NCBI GenBank assembly: GCA_035578155.1 | Contig: JAPWDM010000005.1 | Span: 37,968,108-38,032,107, forward strand | DNA length: 64,000 bases | Direction of reading: 5' to 3' | From: Brachynemurus nebulosus | Lineage: Eukaryota > Arthropoda > Insecta > Neuroptera > Myrmeleontidae | Part shown: positions 13,836 to 27,200 of the stretch, piece by piece | How positions within the stretch are numbered: position 1 is the first letter of the stretch | Layout: every line of letters begins with the position of its first letter | Notes under the pieces: model-generated | What the model was told of the DNA's origin: nothing | Database searches by the model: none | What the model saw: only the letters and a program-made list of their open reading frames with translations | Made by a program: the position numbers and the translations under genes

Positions 13836-14075
13836 CAGGGCCGGATTAATCCTGAGTACCACCCTAGGCACCGTGAAAAATGCCGCCCCTACCTTTTGCT
13901 TGAAAAGAAGAAAACCTTAATTTTTCTTACTTTTTTTTTGAACTTTGTCTTAAAAAATAACTGACGAGCAAAAAAAAAAAACGCCAATTACAAATTTCGC
14001 CGCCCTGTTTTCAAAATCTTCTGCCCCTAAAAACTGACCGCTCCTACGCCATGGTCTAGGGCTATTCTGGCCCTG
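13836..14075. mobile_element. hAT-type MITE, 240 bp
   Basis: It starts CAGGGCCGGATTAATCC and ends TTCTGGCCCTG. The flanking 8-mers CTAAAAGA and CTAAAATT agree at six of eight positions, as expected for a worn 8-bp hAT target duplication. The inside is G+C-richer than the surroundings and has no open frame. It belongs to the same broad type as the elements at 22,294, 34,535 and 40,659. Confidence 0.7.
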
Positions 14076-16714
14076 CTAAAATTATTTCTCTCGTTAAAGA
14101 ATTAAATTTACTTGGTAAAAAAATGTACTACATCATTTACTGTACTCATTAGAGATGGTTGAATTGGATTCTATGTGTCAATTAAAATCTTTTTTAAATA
14201 CTGTTAATTAAATAAAAAATTGATAGTATAAATTAATACGATTATTCGATAATAAATTTTATTTAAACAGACATGTCAAGATATTCTCTTATGCTCTTTT
14301 GACAATATGTATATTAATTTTATAATGATAAAATTGATTATTACTACAAAGAATCTTAACAAACTGTCAATAAAAATGTACGTGAATAATAAGCACTTTT
14401 ACATTATTTCGTTGAAAATTAAATTCGTGTTTTATTACTGACTTGACAGTATCATTTAACGTATCGTTTGCAAGTTTACTATTGTGAATATTGATTTTTA
14501 TTTTCTTTCTTCTTGCACATTTTATTTGGTTGTTGGTTGCGGTTGTTGGTTTATTTATAATTTAAATAAAAAATTTATTATAAAAATATTGTGTTAATGT
14601 CAAACAACTTATTTCATCATTGATTGTAAATTTTATTAAGCAATATAATCTCAGATGACATGCATTTCTTCTAGGTATTGTGTGCTGCAAGAATGATAAT
14701 AGCACTGCCGAATGCGATGTTGCAGTTGTGCTGGTTGATCACTGTTGGCATTTGTAACATAATTATAGTACGCTTGACATAATTATCAATGAAACATTTG
14801 AAAGAATTTGTTCTTTTTCTTGCTTCTTTAACTGTATTTTTAGCCTGTTTCATAATTTTTCAAGAAATATTACGAAATACTCCAATTTGGTGAGCCTGAT
14901 CACATAACTTAAAAACAAAAATGCCAACACTGTGGTTGATACTTTTGTTATTAATAAAAGCTTGTCTTAATCCTGTCAATTTATATATCATAAAGGATGA
15001 CTCTGGATAAGGGACATTTTTCGTCCATGAATGGAAGAAAAATATTTAGTTTTTCAAATAATTAATCAACTTTCAAATATATGTAAAAATACGTGTTTTA
15101 ATATGTAGTATAGACTAAATCAACTAAAAAAATGGTCTGACGTCATTAAACAAATGCAAGAAATGAGGCAAAATTAAACGAACCTATGTTCATAGGTTGT
15201 ACGTTACATAATTCAAACAGAAATTAAAACGTATTTATTCCAATACCTCTATTCATATTTGCATAAGTTAGTGATTCGATAGCCAAAAACAGAAATCAAG
15301 TTTTGATTATTGAACTTGATTAATTGAAGAACTTTATAGCATTACCAAATATTTTGTTGCTTAATCGAAGATAAATCAAACGGTTTCTTTTAATCTTTAT
15401 TTATTTATTCGATTTTTGATATTTCGTTGACAATATATTTATAATTCTTCTATTATTCATGAAAAACAAAAATAAATTTTCAGGCAATTGTGTAAATGAG
15501 ATGTAAATGTTACAAGACCTACAGCAGTTAACGTACAATTAATTATTCCATTATAAATGTGTCCAAATTCAACATCGGTTATACGAAAACGACATCGTAA
15601 TACCTTTAAATTATGTGTTTGCTACATGTTAAGATGTAATTTTAATTAAAACAAGGGCTATACTTCTGAGACGTGAACATAGAATTATATAGAATAATTT
15701 CCTGGAAATAAAACTGCTTAGTACTTAGGATGTAGATTATTTAGAATGCTAGTAATAATTATAGTACATAACTAAATATTTTAGTTATCATAATCGAAAA
15801 GCAATTAAATTTTCTAGTGAAATGCGGCATGATATAAATTGATTTAGTTACCATTACTAAAAAATAATGCACCTAGTTACTACAAAAAATTATTAATGTA
15901 ATAAGTAATGTTACAAATAACTACATTCTATTGTAAATATAATCAAAATATTAAGCATACGTTATCAAATAATTTTGTTTCAGTACCTAAAATAATAATT
16001 CATGTCAATCTTTATAGAGAATTCTTGGATTCTACATTTATTTTTGTTCGTTTAGTTTTTTGTATCACTTCTAAATACTTACCATACTTACTCAGTGTTT
16101 ACTCCTTACTTAAAATTGGAAAACAACATCTGTGTTGCTTTAAATACTCAGTTAGTTGCACCACAGGATCATCAATACTGTTTATTCTTAAATATATTAT
16201 AATTATTTATGTAGAATACGTTGTTTATGTGTCTATTTTCTTAAAAAATGGACAGATTAATTTTTGTAGGTTCTATTAAATAAAAATTAAAATTGACAAG
16301 TTGAGAAATTGCTAAACTCATCATTTTGGTGAATAGATAAAAATTAAATATTTTGAGAAAAAAATGACTGATTGAACAGTATGGATATTTTTTGTTGCAT
16401 CAACAATAGTGCACTAGTTATAGTAACTATCAATCTTTGGTTATAAACATATACATTATATCCATGAATACATTTTTTATTCAAACCATTTTAGTTATTA
16501 TCACAAATTTTTATTTGTTTGAGTACTATAAATTATAAAAAATTGTTAGAGCATCTATTTCAAGTTAACTAAAATTTTTTCAGTAATAGCAGCTGTTCAG
16601 TGATTCTTAATAGTTATATGTCAATTGTGAACTCGTAACTGAAAGCTATAGGGGCTATAGGTTCATTATATTTATGAATGATATGTTCAACCTAACAGAT
16701 ACTCTAATTTTGTA
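14076..16714. other. AT-rich gene-free stretch
   Basis: I see nothing convincing here. Open frames at 14,671-14,853 (minus) and 15,908-16,279 (plus) are stop-poor by chance, with no domain or conserved motif. Confidence 0.5.
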
Positions 16715-16960
16715 CCTGAGAAGCATAAAACTGTAAGCGCCAAATCGCCAAGATTACAGAATGTGAATTTTGTATCAAAATTACACTGTTTCTCTTATAG
16801 ATTTTTTGAGAAATACGTTATTATAAAATTCCACATCTCAAATAGTTTTAGATTAGCTCAGTTACAGTTCTATAACTTGATCGAGGCGAGCACATACTAT
16901 TATACAGTGTAAAAATCTAAAAACCGTACAAAATGGAGTTCCAGTGTTATGCTTCTCAGG
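16715..16960. mobile_element. TA-flanked MITE, 246 bp
   Basis: The left end is TA-CCTGAGAAGCATAAAACTG. The right end, reverse-complemented, is TA-CCTGAGAAGCATAACACTG, so 19 of the first 20 element-plus-flank bases match. TA flanks both sides. The interior has no open frame. The near-perfect TIRs indicate a fairly recent non-autonomous insertion. The family is not identified beyond TA-target DNA transposons. Confidence 0.75.
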
Positions 16961-16962
16961 TA

Positions 16963-18740
16963 CAGAATTTTCTTTTTGATTATTAGTGTTTTTTGGGCAC
17001 TTGTTTTATTTCACTTTTCACTTTGATTACCTAACATTTCATACACCCATCATATCAATAGACTTAGCCACTGAATTGTACCATCCCAAAAAAATCCAAT
17101 TTAACCTGCCATTTGTTATTTGTTTTATTTACCTATTTCAAAAACTATGATGAAATTATTCAAACTGTTATGATTTGAATATTGATATTTGAACGACATT
17201 TTATCCAACAACAAATTAAATACAGCAGCAAATTAATAAATTTGATGTGTGAATTGTGAAGTCACTATAAATGTGTACCTAAATGTCACAATTTAATGAA
17301 TGATTTGAATCGAATAGTATAAAATTATAATAAAAATGAAATGTTAAGATATATCAAAACAGTAATCTATCAATAATGATTTTTTATTTTGATTAATTTA
17401 TTATTATTAGTACACAAACTAAAATATTGTAAAGAAAATGTAAGAATTAATGTTTTATTATTTATATTTAAATGCCAATATGTTGTAGGATAGATAAAAT
17501 ATACAATACAATAGATTTAATACACGGATAGGTAGTGTTTTATTTGTTGTATAAATAACGTATTTAAAATATTGTTCGATTTAGAATTATTCAAATGAAA
17601 TTTAAAAAATACTGAATATGTATAGGTGGCTTCAATGAAAATTTAACAAGTTGACAAAAATATTCAGCTTATATAGTTTTTCTTGTTTTTATTATATTTA
17701 ACTTCCCAGCGTTCCCACTATTATATTTGTAGTAGCTTACGGTTTTTTACACAAAAATTCAATTGATTGTGGGATGTTGATTTTGTCTGTAGATATTTAG
17801 ATTTCATCTACAATGGCTTATCAAATTATTGGGTATAGGTGGTACAATTTCTCTCTTGTTTTTGTGTTCGCAAGGGCTTACTAGTGAAAGTCAGGCTGAA
17901 AACCTATTTTATGTTATTTTGCTTTACCTATAAAGAAAAAATAACATATAATATTGTCCAAATATAAAATCATTTTAGAATTTTTTTATGACTACCCATT
18001 TTTGAGTTGTAACCCCGAAATTTTGTTGTCCTTATGGAAAGTGAAGTAGATTTTGGCACAGTTAAATAGCTCCTCTTCTTGAAGCTATTTGATGACCGCA
18101 AAAACTTTATTGTGGAAACTATTTTCGATGTAAATAATTTTTTTTTTGGGTTCAAACTGATCCTCTATTTTAACTAAAAATAATTATCTTCTTAATCGTC
18201 GACTGGCGATATACATATGTGCGCGTCATCAAGACTCCTCAGTCCTCTGTGACAGACGGACAAAAAGCCACGTGAGTGATTTTATAAGGGTTACGATTTT
18301 TTTCTCTTACTCTAAAAAGAACTTACGTAGGTACAAAACTTATACACAAAGAAAATTGATACTGTGATTATTGAAATTTTAAAATAAATTATGTCATTGC
18401 TGGTCCCAGTTTTGTTGTAGTTGATTATACCATTATACAAAAATAAAGTGTTATTTTAGCGACTTTCCATTCTGGAAATTCACCTATTACAGTGGCTCTC
18501 ATGGTAAAACCTGAGCTCGGGACTATGACAGAAATTTGTTTTGAGGCGTCAGGAAACTGAAAAGTAAGCATTAGAAGTAAAGTCAAACAAATTAAGAAAT
18601 TTGCTGAATTTCTTTACGATAAAAAATGACGCTTCATCACTATTGTCATTACAATACGTATTTATATCCGTTTCATTTTTATGTCACCGAAGGATGACAT
18701 ATTAATCTCGTTGTGTGATTATAGTGGGGGGAAAATTAAT

Positions 18741-18750
<10 letters not shown>
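16963..18750. other. AT-rich gene-free stretch
   Basis: No supported gene, RNA or repeat in this segment. The minus-strand frame at 17,970-18,155 has a low-complexity lysine- and serine-rich translation and no domain. Confidence 0.5.
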
Positions 18751-18771
<21 letters not shown>

Positions 18772-18776
18772 TAATT

Positions 18777-19319
18777 TGTCTCTACATGCTCCGCCAGAAG
18801 TCTATCACCTTCTTCTGGATACCCGGACATGTGGGGATACCTGGCAATGAACTCGCCGACCAGGCAGCACGTCATGCAGCCGAAGTCGGTGAGCCACAGG
18901 ACATTGCCATTCGCCCAGAGGATCTGAGAGTGTGCATTAGATCCGCGATCGATCAGAAATGGCAACGTGAGTGGAACAACCTCACGGCTAAGCTCAGACA
19001 GGTGAAACCTGAGGTCCGAAGGACTCCGGCACCTGTAAATCTGAGCCGGCGAGAGAGTGTGGCCCTGACGCGTTTACGCTTGGGCCACACGGCGTTAACA
19101 CATCGTCATCTTCTCGCCGGTGAGGATCAGCCAAGGTGCGCCGCCTGCGGGACGGCGCTGACCGTGAGGCATATAGTTGAGGAATGTGTAGCCCTTGAGC
19201 CATTGCGCCAAAGGCTACAGCTCCCAAATAATGTAGCCGAAGCTTTAGCTTACGATGCAGTCTCTGAAAGAAAGATGCTTGAATTTCTCCGAAATTCGCA
19301 TCTTCTTCAGAGACTTTAG
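18777..19319 (+). pseudogene. Retrotransposon ORF2 C-terminal fragment: RNase H plus CCHC knuckle
   Basis: The open frame from the truncation point encodes KSITFFWIPGHVGIPGNE, then LADQAARHA, the diagnostic C-terminal block of retrotransposon RNase H (conserved GHxGxxGNExAD). It is followed by a C-x2-C-x8-H-x4-C cluster (CAAC...TVRHIVEEC), typical of the end of non-LTR polymerases. It ends LRNSHLLQRL with a stop at 19,317-19,319. No stop or frameshift interrupts the preserved part, so the insertion is young. Endonuclease, reverse transcriptase and the start of RNase H are missing, so it cannot be autonomous. Any upstream methionine in this frame comes from flanking DNA and the (TAA)n tract. 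Confidence 0.85.
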
Positions 19320-19450
19320 GGGCATTACATCTCTGAATTTTACAAAGTCGTCTCTTTTTATCTCCCCCGATAGAATTTTAATTACAGTCGATTTTAATTT
19401 ATGTGTTAAAATGATTTTGTGAGTGTCCTAATTTATTTATTTATTAACGA

Positions 19451-20109
19451 TACCCTGTTCCAGCTGGTCTGGCAGGGTACTTTTAGTCTTGTTTTTATGC
19501 CACTAAGGGCCTTTACACCCTTAGTGGTACTTTGTTATTTATACATGTTATTTGGTTTTTGTTATTGCTTTTTAACGATGTACCACCGAAGGCTCTTTAC
19601 ACCCGAGGTGGTACATCATTTGTTTCTTTTTATCTGTGATATTTTTTTATGCCGCTGTAGGCCTGTTGTTATGGCTCTACAGCGGTATTGTTTTACTCCT
19701 TATTGTTTCACTGGTCGGCCTGTGGCCTCCCAGTGACGCAATAAGTTTCTCTGTGATCTTCTACTGTGATAATTGTCTGTGATATTTGTGTGTTTCTAGT
19801 CGGTTCTCTCCACTCCGGGGTCCTTTACACCTCGGAGGGAGTTCCAGCGATGGCTTCCAGGCCTTGGTGACCGGACGCTCTGTCTAGTACTTATCGTACC
19901 GTCACCAAGGACTGTCCGCTCTTTTTAAGCCCTGGGATGGCAGGGCCCATCGATGGATTTTATTATGTGTATGTTTTGTCCCTTGTCTATGGCATTATGT
20001 GTTCCTGTTTTGTGTATATTTTTATCTTTACCGTTTATGGTGGCGCATGCCCTCTGTTGGCGATGCCGCCGGGTGCTGCTGACCGCGCCATCCACCGGCA
20101 GCAGTACCC
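19451..20109 (+). other. Array of stem-loops in the retrotransposon 3' UTR
   Basis: Successive hairpins are visible. TACCCTG/CAGGGTA at 19,451-19,479. CCACTAAGGG/CCCTTAGTGG at 19,500-19,527. GATGTACCACC/GGTGGTACATC at 19,577-19,617. CCGCTGTAG/CTACAGCGG at 19,652-19,685. TCACTGG/CCAGTGA at 19,708-19,736. CTCCG/CGGAG with extensions at 19,813-19,837. CCTTGGTGAC/GTCACCAAGG at 19,862-19,910. GCCCTG/CAGGGC at 19,929-19,946. GGGTGCTGCTG/CAGCAGTACCC (one G-U) at 20,071-20,109, ten bases before the A-tail. Three of them share the loop word CTTTACACC although their stems differ. Confidence 0.7.
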
Positions 20110-20159
20110 CAATTTTAATCAAAAAAAAAAAAAAAAAAATAAAAAAAAATAATATAATA

Positions 20160-20279
20160 ATTATAGAGTTGTACATGCATATATTGAATAAATGCAAGAG
20201 GGCTGTATTCTTACTGTATTATAGAGTTGTACATGTATATATTGAATAAATGCAAGAGGGCTGTCATTCTCACTGTACT
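20160..20279. repeat. 60-bp tandem duplication, two copies
   Basis: Directly after the retrotransposon tail, a unit beginning ATTATAGAGTTGTACATG and continuing ATATATTGAATAAATGCAAG ends in GAGGGCTGT...ACTGT. It occurs twice in tandem with a few substitutions. No gene is associated. Confidence 0.85.
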
Positions 20280-20407
20280 TAAAAAACGAGCCAAAAAATC
20301 ATAAATTAATACTTTCACTGAGGTGACATTACTTAATGCGTGTCAAAAACACGCACTTGACGAATTTTTTAAATTAAAAATTAACTAACACATCAAGGAT
20401 GCATTAT

Positions 20408-20720
20408 TACTGATTTTGAAAATTTGTTCATTGTTAGAGAGCTGAACTATTTTAGATGAATATATGAGGTCTGCCAGGATCCTGGCATCCTAAAAGCGCC
20501 AGAAATAAACTATCCAATCGGTTTTGAAAATATTTCCCACCACTAAGAGTTAAATTATTTGAAACAGATATATTGTATATTATACATGAGGTCCGCCAGG
20601 ATCCTGGAACCCAGAATTGCCAAAAATTAACTACTCAATCGACCGATTTTAAAAATTTTTTTAGTGTTAGAGAGCTAAACTATTTTAGATGGATACAGGT
20701 TGTTACATGAGATCCGCCAG
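20408..20720. repeat. 122-bp tandem repeat, about 2.5 units
   Basis: The word ATGAGGTC(T/C)GCCAGGATCC occurs at 20,464 and 20,586, and a changed form, ATGAGATCCGCCAG, at 20,707, spaced 122 and 121 bp. Each unit also carries GAGAGCT(G/A)AACTATTTTAGATG. This is a small local satellite with diverged units. Confidence 0.8.
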
Positions 20721-20922
20721 AGTTTAATCATCGGAAATTCGCTATATTATGCAGATGCTGCGACAGAGGTATTTACATTATTATTACATTGTCATTCGAA
20801 TACATAATCTATACAAGTTACATATATTTTATAGTATGAATTTACAGCATTATTTTAAGATGAATTAGCGAGAAGCAATAAATGGTTAAAAAAGAAGATA
20901 TATGGTACATATCAACATTTAT

Positions 20923-20924
<2 letters not shown>

Positions 20925-20997
<73 letters not shown>
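20925..20997. repeat. (TA)n microsatellite
   Basis: An uninterrupted TA run of about 73 bp, some 190 bp upstream of the gene A TATA box. It is long enough to be length-variable between individuals. Confidence 0.95.
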
Positions 20998-21000
<3 letters not shown>

Positions 21001-21191
21001 GACGATATTACATATTAAGTATGTATCATCAATTCAAAACGGAGAAGCGAATTACGTTATGCGATTTTAAGGTGAGGTGGGGGGCAAAAAAAAACTATCA
21101 ACAAATAATCGATGCGATTTTTAGGGAGAATTCCTTCTTTTATGACGACTTTTTTGTTTATATATATTTCATTTTCGCTATAAAAAAAGTA

Positions 21192-21199
21192 TATAAATA
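21192..21199 (+). promoter_or_regulatory. TATA box of gene A
   Basis: TATAAATA lies 93 bp upstream of the gene A start codon. Minus-strand genes D, E and the acidic gene have the same TATAAATA form at a similar distance. A weak TTAGTG initiator-like site lies near 21,226. Confidence 0.7.
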
Positions 21200-21284
21200 G
21201 TCGGGTAACGGACTTGCGGTAAATATTAGTGATACTGTTTTAATCTAAGTGATTACTTCCAATTTTTTAAAAATTAAATTAAAA

Positions 21285-24200
21285 ATGAAAATAATTGTAA
21301 GTTATTGTTTGATTTTTATCTATATATGTATGTGCTCTAATTTTTTGATTGTGCTTAATGCTGTGAATGAAACATTGGATTACAGTGTTAATAAATCACA
21401 AAAAGTTTTGTGAAATTGGTTTAAATGTTTTTGCTCAGGAAAAGAGGATTGATGAACTCAATTTCCTTACATTAGAAGCTTAAATTTTTACCAGATTAAT
21501 ACAATATACAAATATTTTTTAAAATTTTAAATAGTTTTTTTGAAAGAGAATTTTTAATTTATATTTTGTTTCTAGATAGTTTTAGTTTCATTAGCGGCAT
21601 GCGCGTTCGCTGCCCCACAACAGACAGGTCCATCAACCACACCAATTCCAATTCTTAGACAGGAACAGGAAGTAAATTTTGATGGGTCATATAAATGGAG
21701 GTAAATATCATATATGTAGTTTTATTTAGTAATTTTTACTTACCGTTTCTTACTAAATTTTAAAACTATAATTAATTTTTTGATTTGATTTGTATTAATT
21801 TTTCTAAAATCTACGAAAATCTTTTACTCAGTGACTAAACTTTTTGATATTATAAATTGATGGCACTTACTTATAGTACTTCTAGTGTTAGCCAGGAAGC
21901 TCAATTAGGGTAGGCGCTTTAATCAATATTTTTGTTTTTATTTTTACGTAATTGAAATTTAGGCAAAGTCAATAACGTTAATAACTATTCTAGTGTTACC
22001 CAAACTATGTTCTGCGAAAAGCTATTAAATGATCCGTGAAAAAATTATGAAACTGAGGTTAAAGAACAAGAGAGTAAGCTTTTATTTGTTTAACACAATT
22101 TACAACAAATTTAAAAAAAAATTAGGGAAAATAAACGTTTTTGTCCCAGTATGAAAGAAACCGAAATAAAGCACGGTTGAATTAAGTTGGAGGTCAATTA
22201 GAAGATTTTTAAGTTCAAATCATGGCATTATCTCTGAATTTATATTTATTAATTGATTCAATTAACTGAATATTAACTAACAACAACCTTATTCAGAGCC
22301 GGATTTACCTCTGTGGAAGCCCTGGGGCACTTCTAAAGTGGTAGTCCCTGAATACTTTACATTTGTGGAGATGCTTGAGTACTTTTGTGGCGGCCTCCTT
22401 GGAAAATTTCCAAAATTTTTCAAGTTTTCCCGAAAAATTGGGTTGGGGAGCAAAAAAACACGAAGAAGCCTTTATTCTCTTTGTTCTATTTCTTAATTTT
22501 GAGATTTTATTTGATTTTGTGGAGGTTCCCTCTTGTGTGGGGGTCTGGGAGCACGTGCCTCAAGTGCCCTTATGTAAATCCGGCTCCGACCTTAATGAGT
22601 AGGTATTGAACAATAAATGATATAATAATAAGAACAATAAGGGTGACAAAATTTAGGGCTAGTGGTTCATAATTTTCCCTTTAAGAGTTAGGCGCTAACA
22701 CAACAAGTGTTCTAATACATCAGTGAAGTTTATTTTTTTTTTAATTTTTACTAGCTACTATTCTTTTAATTTTTTGCAATATGTAAAAAAAATCGTCATA
22801 AAATCAAGAGATAATTATCGCGTAACTGTAAATTAACTACCAATCTTACTGCCATAAATTAGTATGGGAAAACAAAACCTTAGATCAGCAATAATAATAA
22901 TTACCTGTATAAATGAAGAAGATTTTTAAAATCTTTTTATAAAATATTATGTAATATCAAGTTATTTTTTTCAATCGATAACTTTTTTACGTTTTTTCTA
23001 CTATGGTATGATTTAGTTGATTACAGTTATTAAATAATCATATAAATTACCCATCATTCAAAAAAAAGTAAATGTTATTTATAAAGATACGTTGTTTATG
23101 GGAAATCAGAACGTTGGTCCCTTGAAATGAGTTGTTTTCCGTTTCAAGGTTCTTGTTCCGTGGTTTAATGGAAAGATGCACATGTATATTATATAGAGTG
23201 TCTACTGAAAAATGTACAAGAATGTCTCAAGGCTGAGGAAATTTATGTTATTGAAATTAATACAGGGAAAAAATTTAAAATTGTATATTTGATTACGAGT
23301 AAACCTTGTTCACTTTTTGTTCCGATGCCGTCTAGCTAAATGAGTAATTCAGTGGAAGCGTAGTTGAAAAATTGAAAGCTTTGAAAATTTGTAGTGTCGA
23401 CAAATCAACAAGGGCTAAATCATTTTTGTCACTAACATAACGAAATTTTTTCTACAAATCTAATTTTAATTTAGAAACTTGTAAATCTAAAAATTTTAAT
23501 CAAAAACATGGAATTGGTTGCAACTTTAATGTCACATGTATTATTAAAATAACGACTGTTATAGCCTTAAATATTAGGGAAATTACGTGATTTCTACGAG
23601 TGTGCGGTATAAGGATAACCTAGGATCAGAGGCGTAACTACAAATTTTGCGTCCTGGAGCGACTTAGACTCAAGCGTCCCCTTCTTAAGAGTCCATTTTT
23701 CCCCAAAAATGTCGATCATGAGCAAAAAGCCAAATTTTATTCTGTCATTTCTGTGCGCTCCCTCCTCCCCCCAAAAAGCAGGGACTAGCAGAAAAAAGCA
23801 TTACCATGTCTGACTCTCTTTTTTAAGAGGTCTGCCCTAAGAACTGAGAACTACCAATATCAACACTTCCTAATAATAAATTACTTCCCCTTCTTGCACT
23901 TATACTTTTTCCTGTTGCGCCCTTTTTTGTTATGGGCATTGGAATGATTGCTTCACTGTAGTTGCGCTTCTGTTTAGAATTAAAATTTACATTTTTACTG
24001 TCAAAAGTACAAAATCTCTTCTAGGAATGAGACTTCTTTTATGAAACTTCATTTCCTAGTAGTATTACCGATTTAGTTTTATCAGAAATGAAAATATGTG
24101 TCAGAACCTACGACAGACATTTTATTTCATAATATGTCTATCATTAAAATAACAGTTGAACTAATTTACTGCAGTTAATTTTTATATATTTTATATATAT

Positions 24201-27200
24201 TTTCTTTTCTGTAGTAAAAGCTGTTCCAAATGTTTCAGTTGGTTAAGTACACACTCAGGTTAAGGTACACAAAAATGTGTACCTCCATATTACTATTAAT
24301 GATTGTTTTACGCAGATTTGACATAATCGTGCTCTTGCAATTGTTTCCTCTTTCTCAAAAAAAAATGTGTAGGCATTGTTTTTTCTGTGTATATGTGTTT
24401 GTCATCTCCATTTCTGCGCAACAAAACAAGAACATAATCGGTCCCTTTTTCATGTAACAGATTACGCGATATATCAAGTATCGTATCTTCTGCTGAAATA
24501 ATGTGAAAGTTAACCTTTCGACATTTCCATGAAGCAAAAACAAACGGCTTGATTCATAAGCTGGGTGCATGTCGACATTAAAATTACCTCTATCGATCCG
24601 AATTAATCTTTCAAAAACGTTAAACAGCCTACACTGTATATAAAAAGATGTAACTTGATTGTAACTTATATTACATTTCAAAGTATTCATTTTTGTGTAT
24701 TAAATTTACACTGATGATCCAATTGAGAGAAAAGAAATGCATATTTATTGGTCACACGGATATAAAAAAAACATTAGGAATTTTTTGTGTAAACAAATCA
24801 TTATATATGTATACAGGGTGGATGTTTAATAACTCTTATACTTTTGGTGAATTTCGATAAAATTTTACGATGATTTAGGATGGAATTTGTTGGAAACAAC
24901 ATAGTTATGTTTTAAACTATGTTGTTTCCAACAAATTCTCTTCTAAATCATCATAAAATTTTATCGAAATTCACCAAAATGTATAAGAGTTATCAAAATT
25001 CCACCCTGTATTCATATATAATGATTTGTTTACTTAAAAAATTCCTAATGATTTTTTTATATCTGTGTGACCAATACATATGCATTTTTCTTTCTCTCAA
25101 TCGGATCAGCAGTGTACTTTTATTAAATTGAACGTTATAAATTATTGGGTACTCTGAAGCGGAGTATATGTGAAATAGCATTTTCGAGGAATTTTACTAT
25201 TTTTAAATTAATTTTTTTCAATTTCTTCATCATTTTTTTTTTTTTTTTGGTTGAAAAAATAATTTACGCATACGCGACCCGTAAGTTTACTTTTGTGACA
25301 ATGGATGCTTAAGAATCCGAGACTGAAAGCAGAGAATTCTCAATTTGAATCCGAAGCCACAAAAATAAGCCGTCGTTAAGTAATATACTATTATGTAACG
25401 ATGAACTCACAATATTGTCACACAATTAATATAATTCTGTTTCTACGTGATTGCGGGTAATTTTATTTGTCCCTTTTATGCTACCTCTCCCCTACGTAAC
25501 ATTCCTAAATGTTATATAAAACAATTGTCGAATTACATTCGAAATTAGAACATATTGTTAGCGTTAATTTAAATTTGCAATAAAAACCGTCAAAACGTAA
25601 AAAAGAACGTAGATAGGTACGCCATTTAAATTGTTATCTGATTAAGTAATTAATTAATATTATTTATTAAAATGTTGAAATACTTAAATGTAATTATTTT
25701 TATTAGCGGTAGCATCATGCAGTGGCATTTTCTTTAATTTTTAGCGTTAATTTCATAATCACCATAGATGAACGATTTTTACACATAGATGTAAAATAGT
25801 TTTAATTGTTAATATACCTACATAAATATATTTTCGAGAGTGTAACTATTATTTGGCAGTTGTGTAGTAAATATTATTAACATTTAAAATGAAATGTTAT
25901 ATAATTATATAATAAAATGGAATTAAAACTGTGTTACTCGAGAAATATCGTGTTGTTAATGAAAGTGTATAGTTGAATTACTATTTCATGATTTTCTATT
26001 ATCTTCCACTAAGTACTTTGTTATTAAATGTCAAATCTTTTTTGTCAAGAGAATTTTTTTATCTCATCATCGGTTTACATTTTCATACAGGCTGGTTCAG
26101 AAGTTTGTACCGTAATAGCGAGAGTTGGTAGTACATATGCTCAAAAATAGGTATATATGTATATAAGTTATAAGAGTAGCCTGTAAATTTCCTAAACGCT
26201 TTTTAATAACAGATTGATATATTAGGGTTACGTAATTAACATTAGGATAGTTCGATTTGTGTTAACATTTATTTCATCACTTATGATTACGGGATGGTTT
26301 TGGATGAGTACGTGTGAATTATTATGCTTTTTTTAATTTGCAATTCTTACCAGTAACAAATGATTCTCCAGACTACTTCACGCAAAAAATACTTCTTACA
26401 TTTCGATAAATAATACCGTTTTCAAGAATACAAGTATCTATCCCAAAATTATCCCTTAATCATAAGTGCTGGAATAAGTGATATCATATATTTAATTATC
26501 CGGCCGTCCATATACACACCAATAAAATATAAATCCATTAATTAAAAGCGTCTAAAAAATATTTTCTTAAAAAATGTGGTTTTTGTTTCACCTCTTTACA
26601 TTTAACCCCTTTACTTTACCTCCCGTATTATTGAGTTTTGAAAAAAAGTGTACCTACATTAACAGGTACCGTTATTTTGGAACGTATTACAGTCGGACTC
26701 ATGTATTTTCAACCTGTCGGGACTAATCCGCTCATGTATTTTCAACTTCTCCTTCATCCTCACTCCGTTACATAGAACCACGTGACAGATACAGAACCAA
26801 TCACAAAAAGCACGCGCAAATCTTTGTACAGTAGTCACATGTACTTTCCCAGTGAATAACCTTGAAATGACAAAATGTCAAGTATATATGATAAACAAAA
26901 AAGTGAAACATGAAAAAAATGTAATAAACTTTTAATAAAATTATTTTTTAAACACTTGTGGGTGTAATAAAACCATATATTGTGAGATAAAGCAACTAGT
27001 GGTCGATCGGTTAATCTGTCAGTTATTTTTCTGTATTAAAGTATTGCGTGAGAAGTGGGGACCAGAAACTTGAAAATACATGAGTAAATTCAGTTGAAAA
27101 TAGACGGTGTTGAAAATACATGAGTTGAAAATACATGAATCCGACTGTATCAACTCTAGTAATTACACTACAAAATTTTACATGTGAAACTCTACAAAGT

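Larger units (their letters stand above)
18776..20150 (+). mobile_element. 5'-truncated non-LTR retrotransposon (RNase H end, 3' UTR, poly-A)
   Basis: The element keeps the end of its second open frame, a stop at 19,319, an 800-bp G+C-rich 3' UTR and an A-rich tail (20,121-20,150). It begins abruptly inside the RNase H region, immediately after a (TAA)n tract, as expected from incomplete target-primed reverse transcription. AATAATATAAT occurs at both edges (18,765-18,775 and 20,148-20,158) and could be the target duplication, although it is low-complexity. The element is markedly more G+C-rich than its surroundings. The clade looks like one with a C-terminal RNase H (I/R1-like), without certainty. 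Confidence 0.85.

Noticed and set aside
15908..16279. 123-codon plus-strand open frame
   Set aside because: The composition matches the AT-rich flanks, it has no domain or splice context, and there is no coding periodicity that I can see.
18702..19227. Minus-strand frames over the retrotransposon
   Set aside because: They are antisense shadows of the RNase H region, which has clear motifs on the plus strand.
19419..19736. 105-codon frame after the retrotransposon stop
   Set aside because: It covers the hairpin array of the 3' UTR, where inverted repeats create stop-free stretches; the translation has no known domain.
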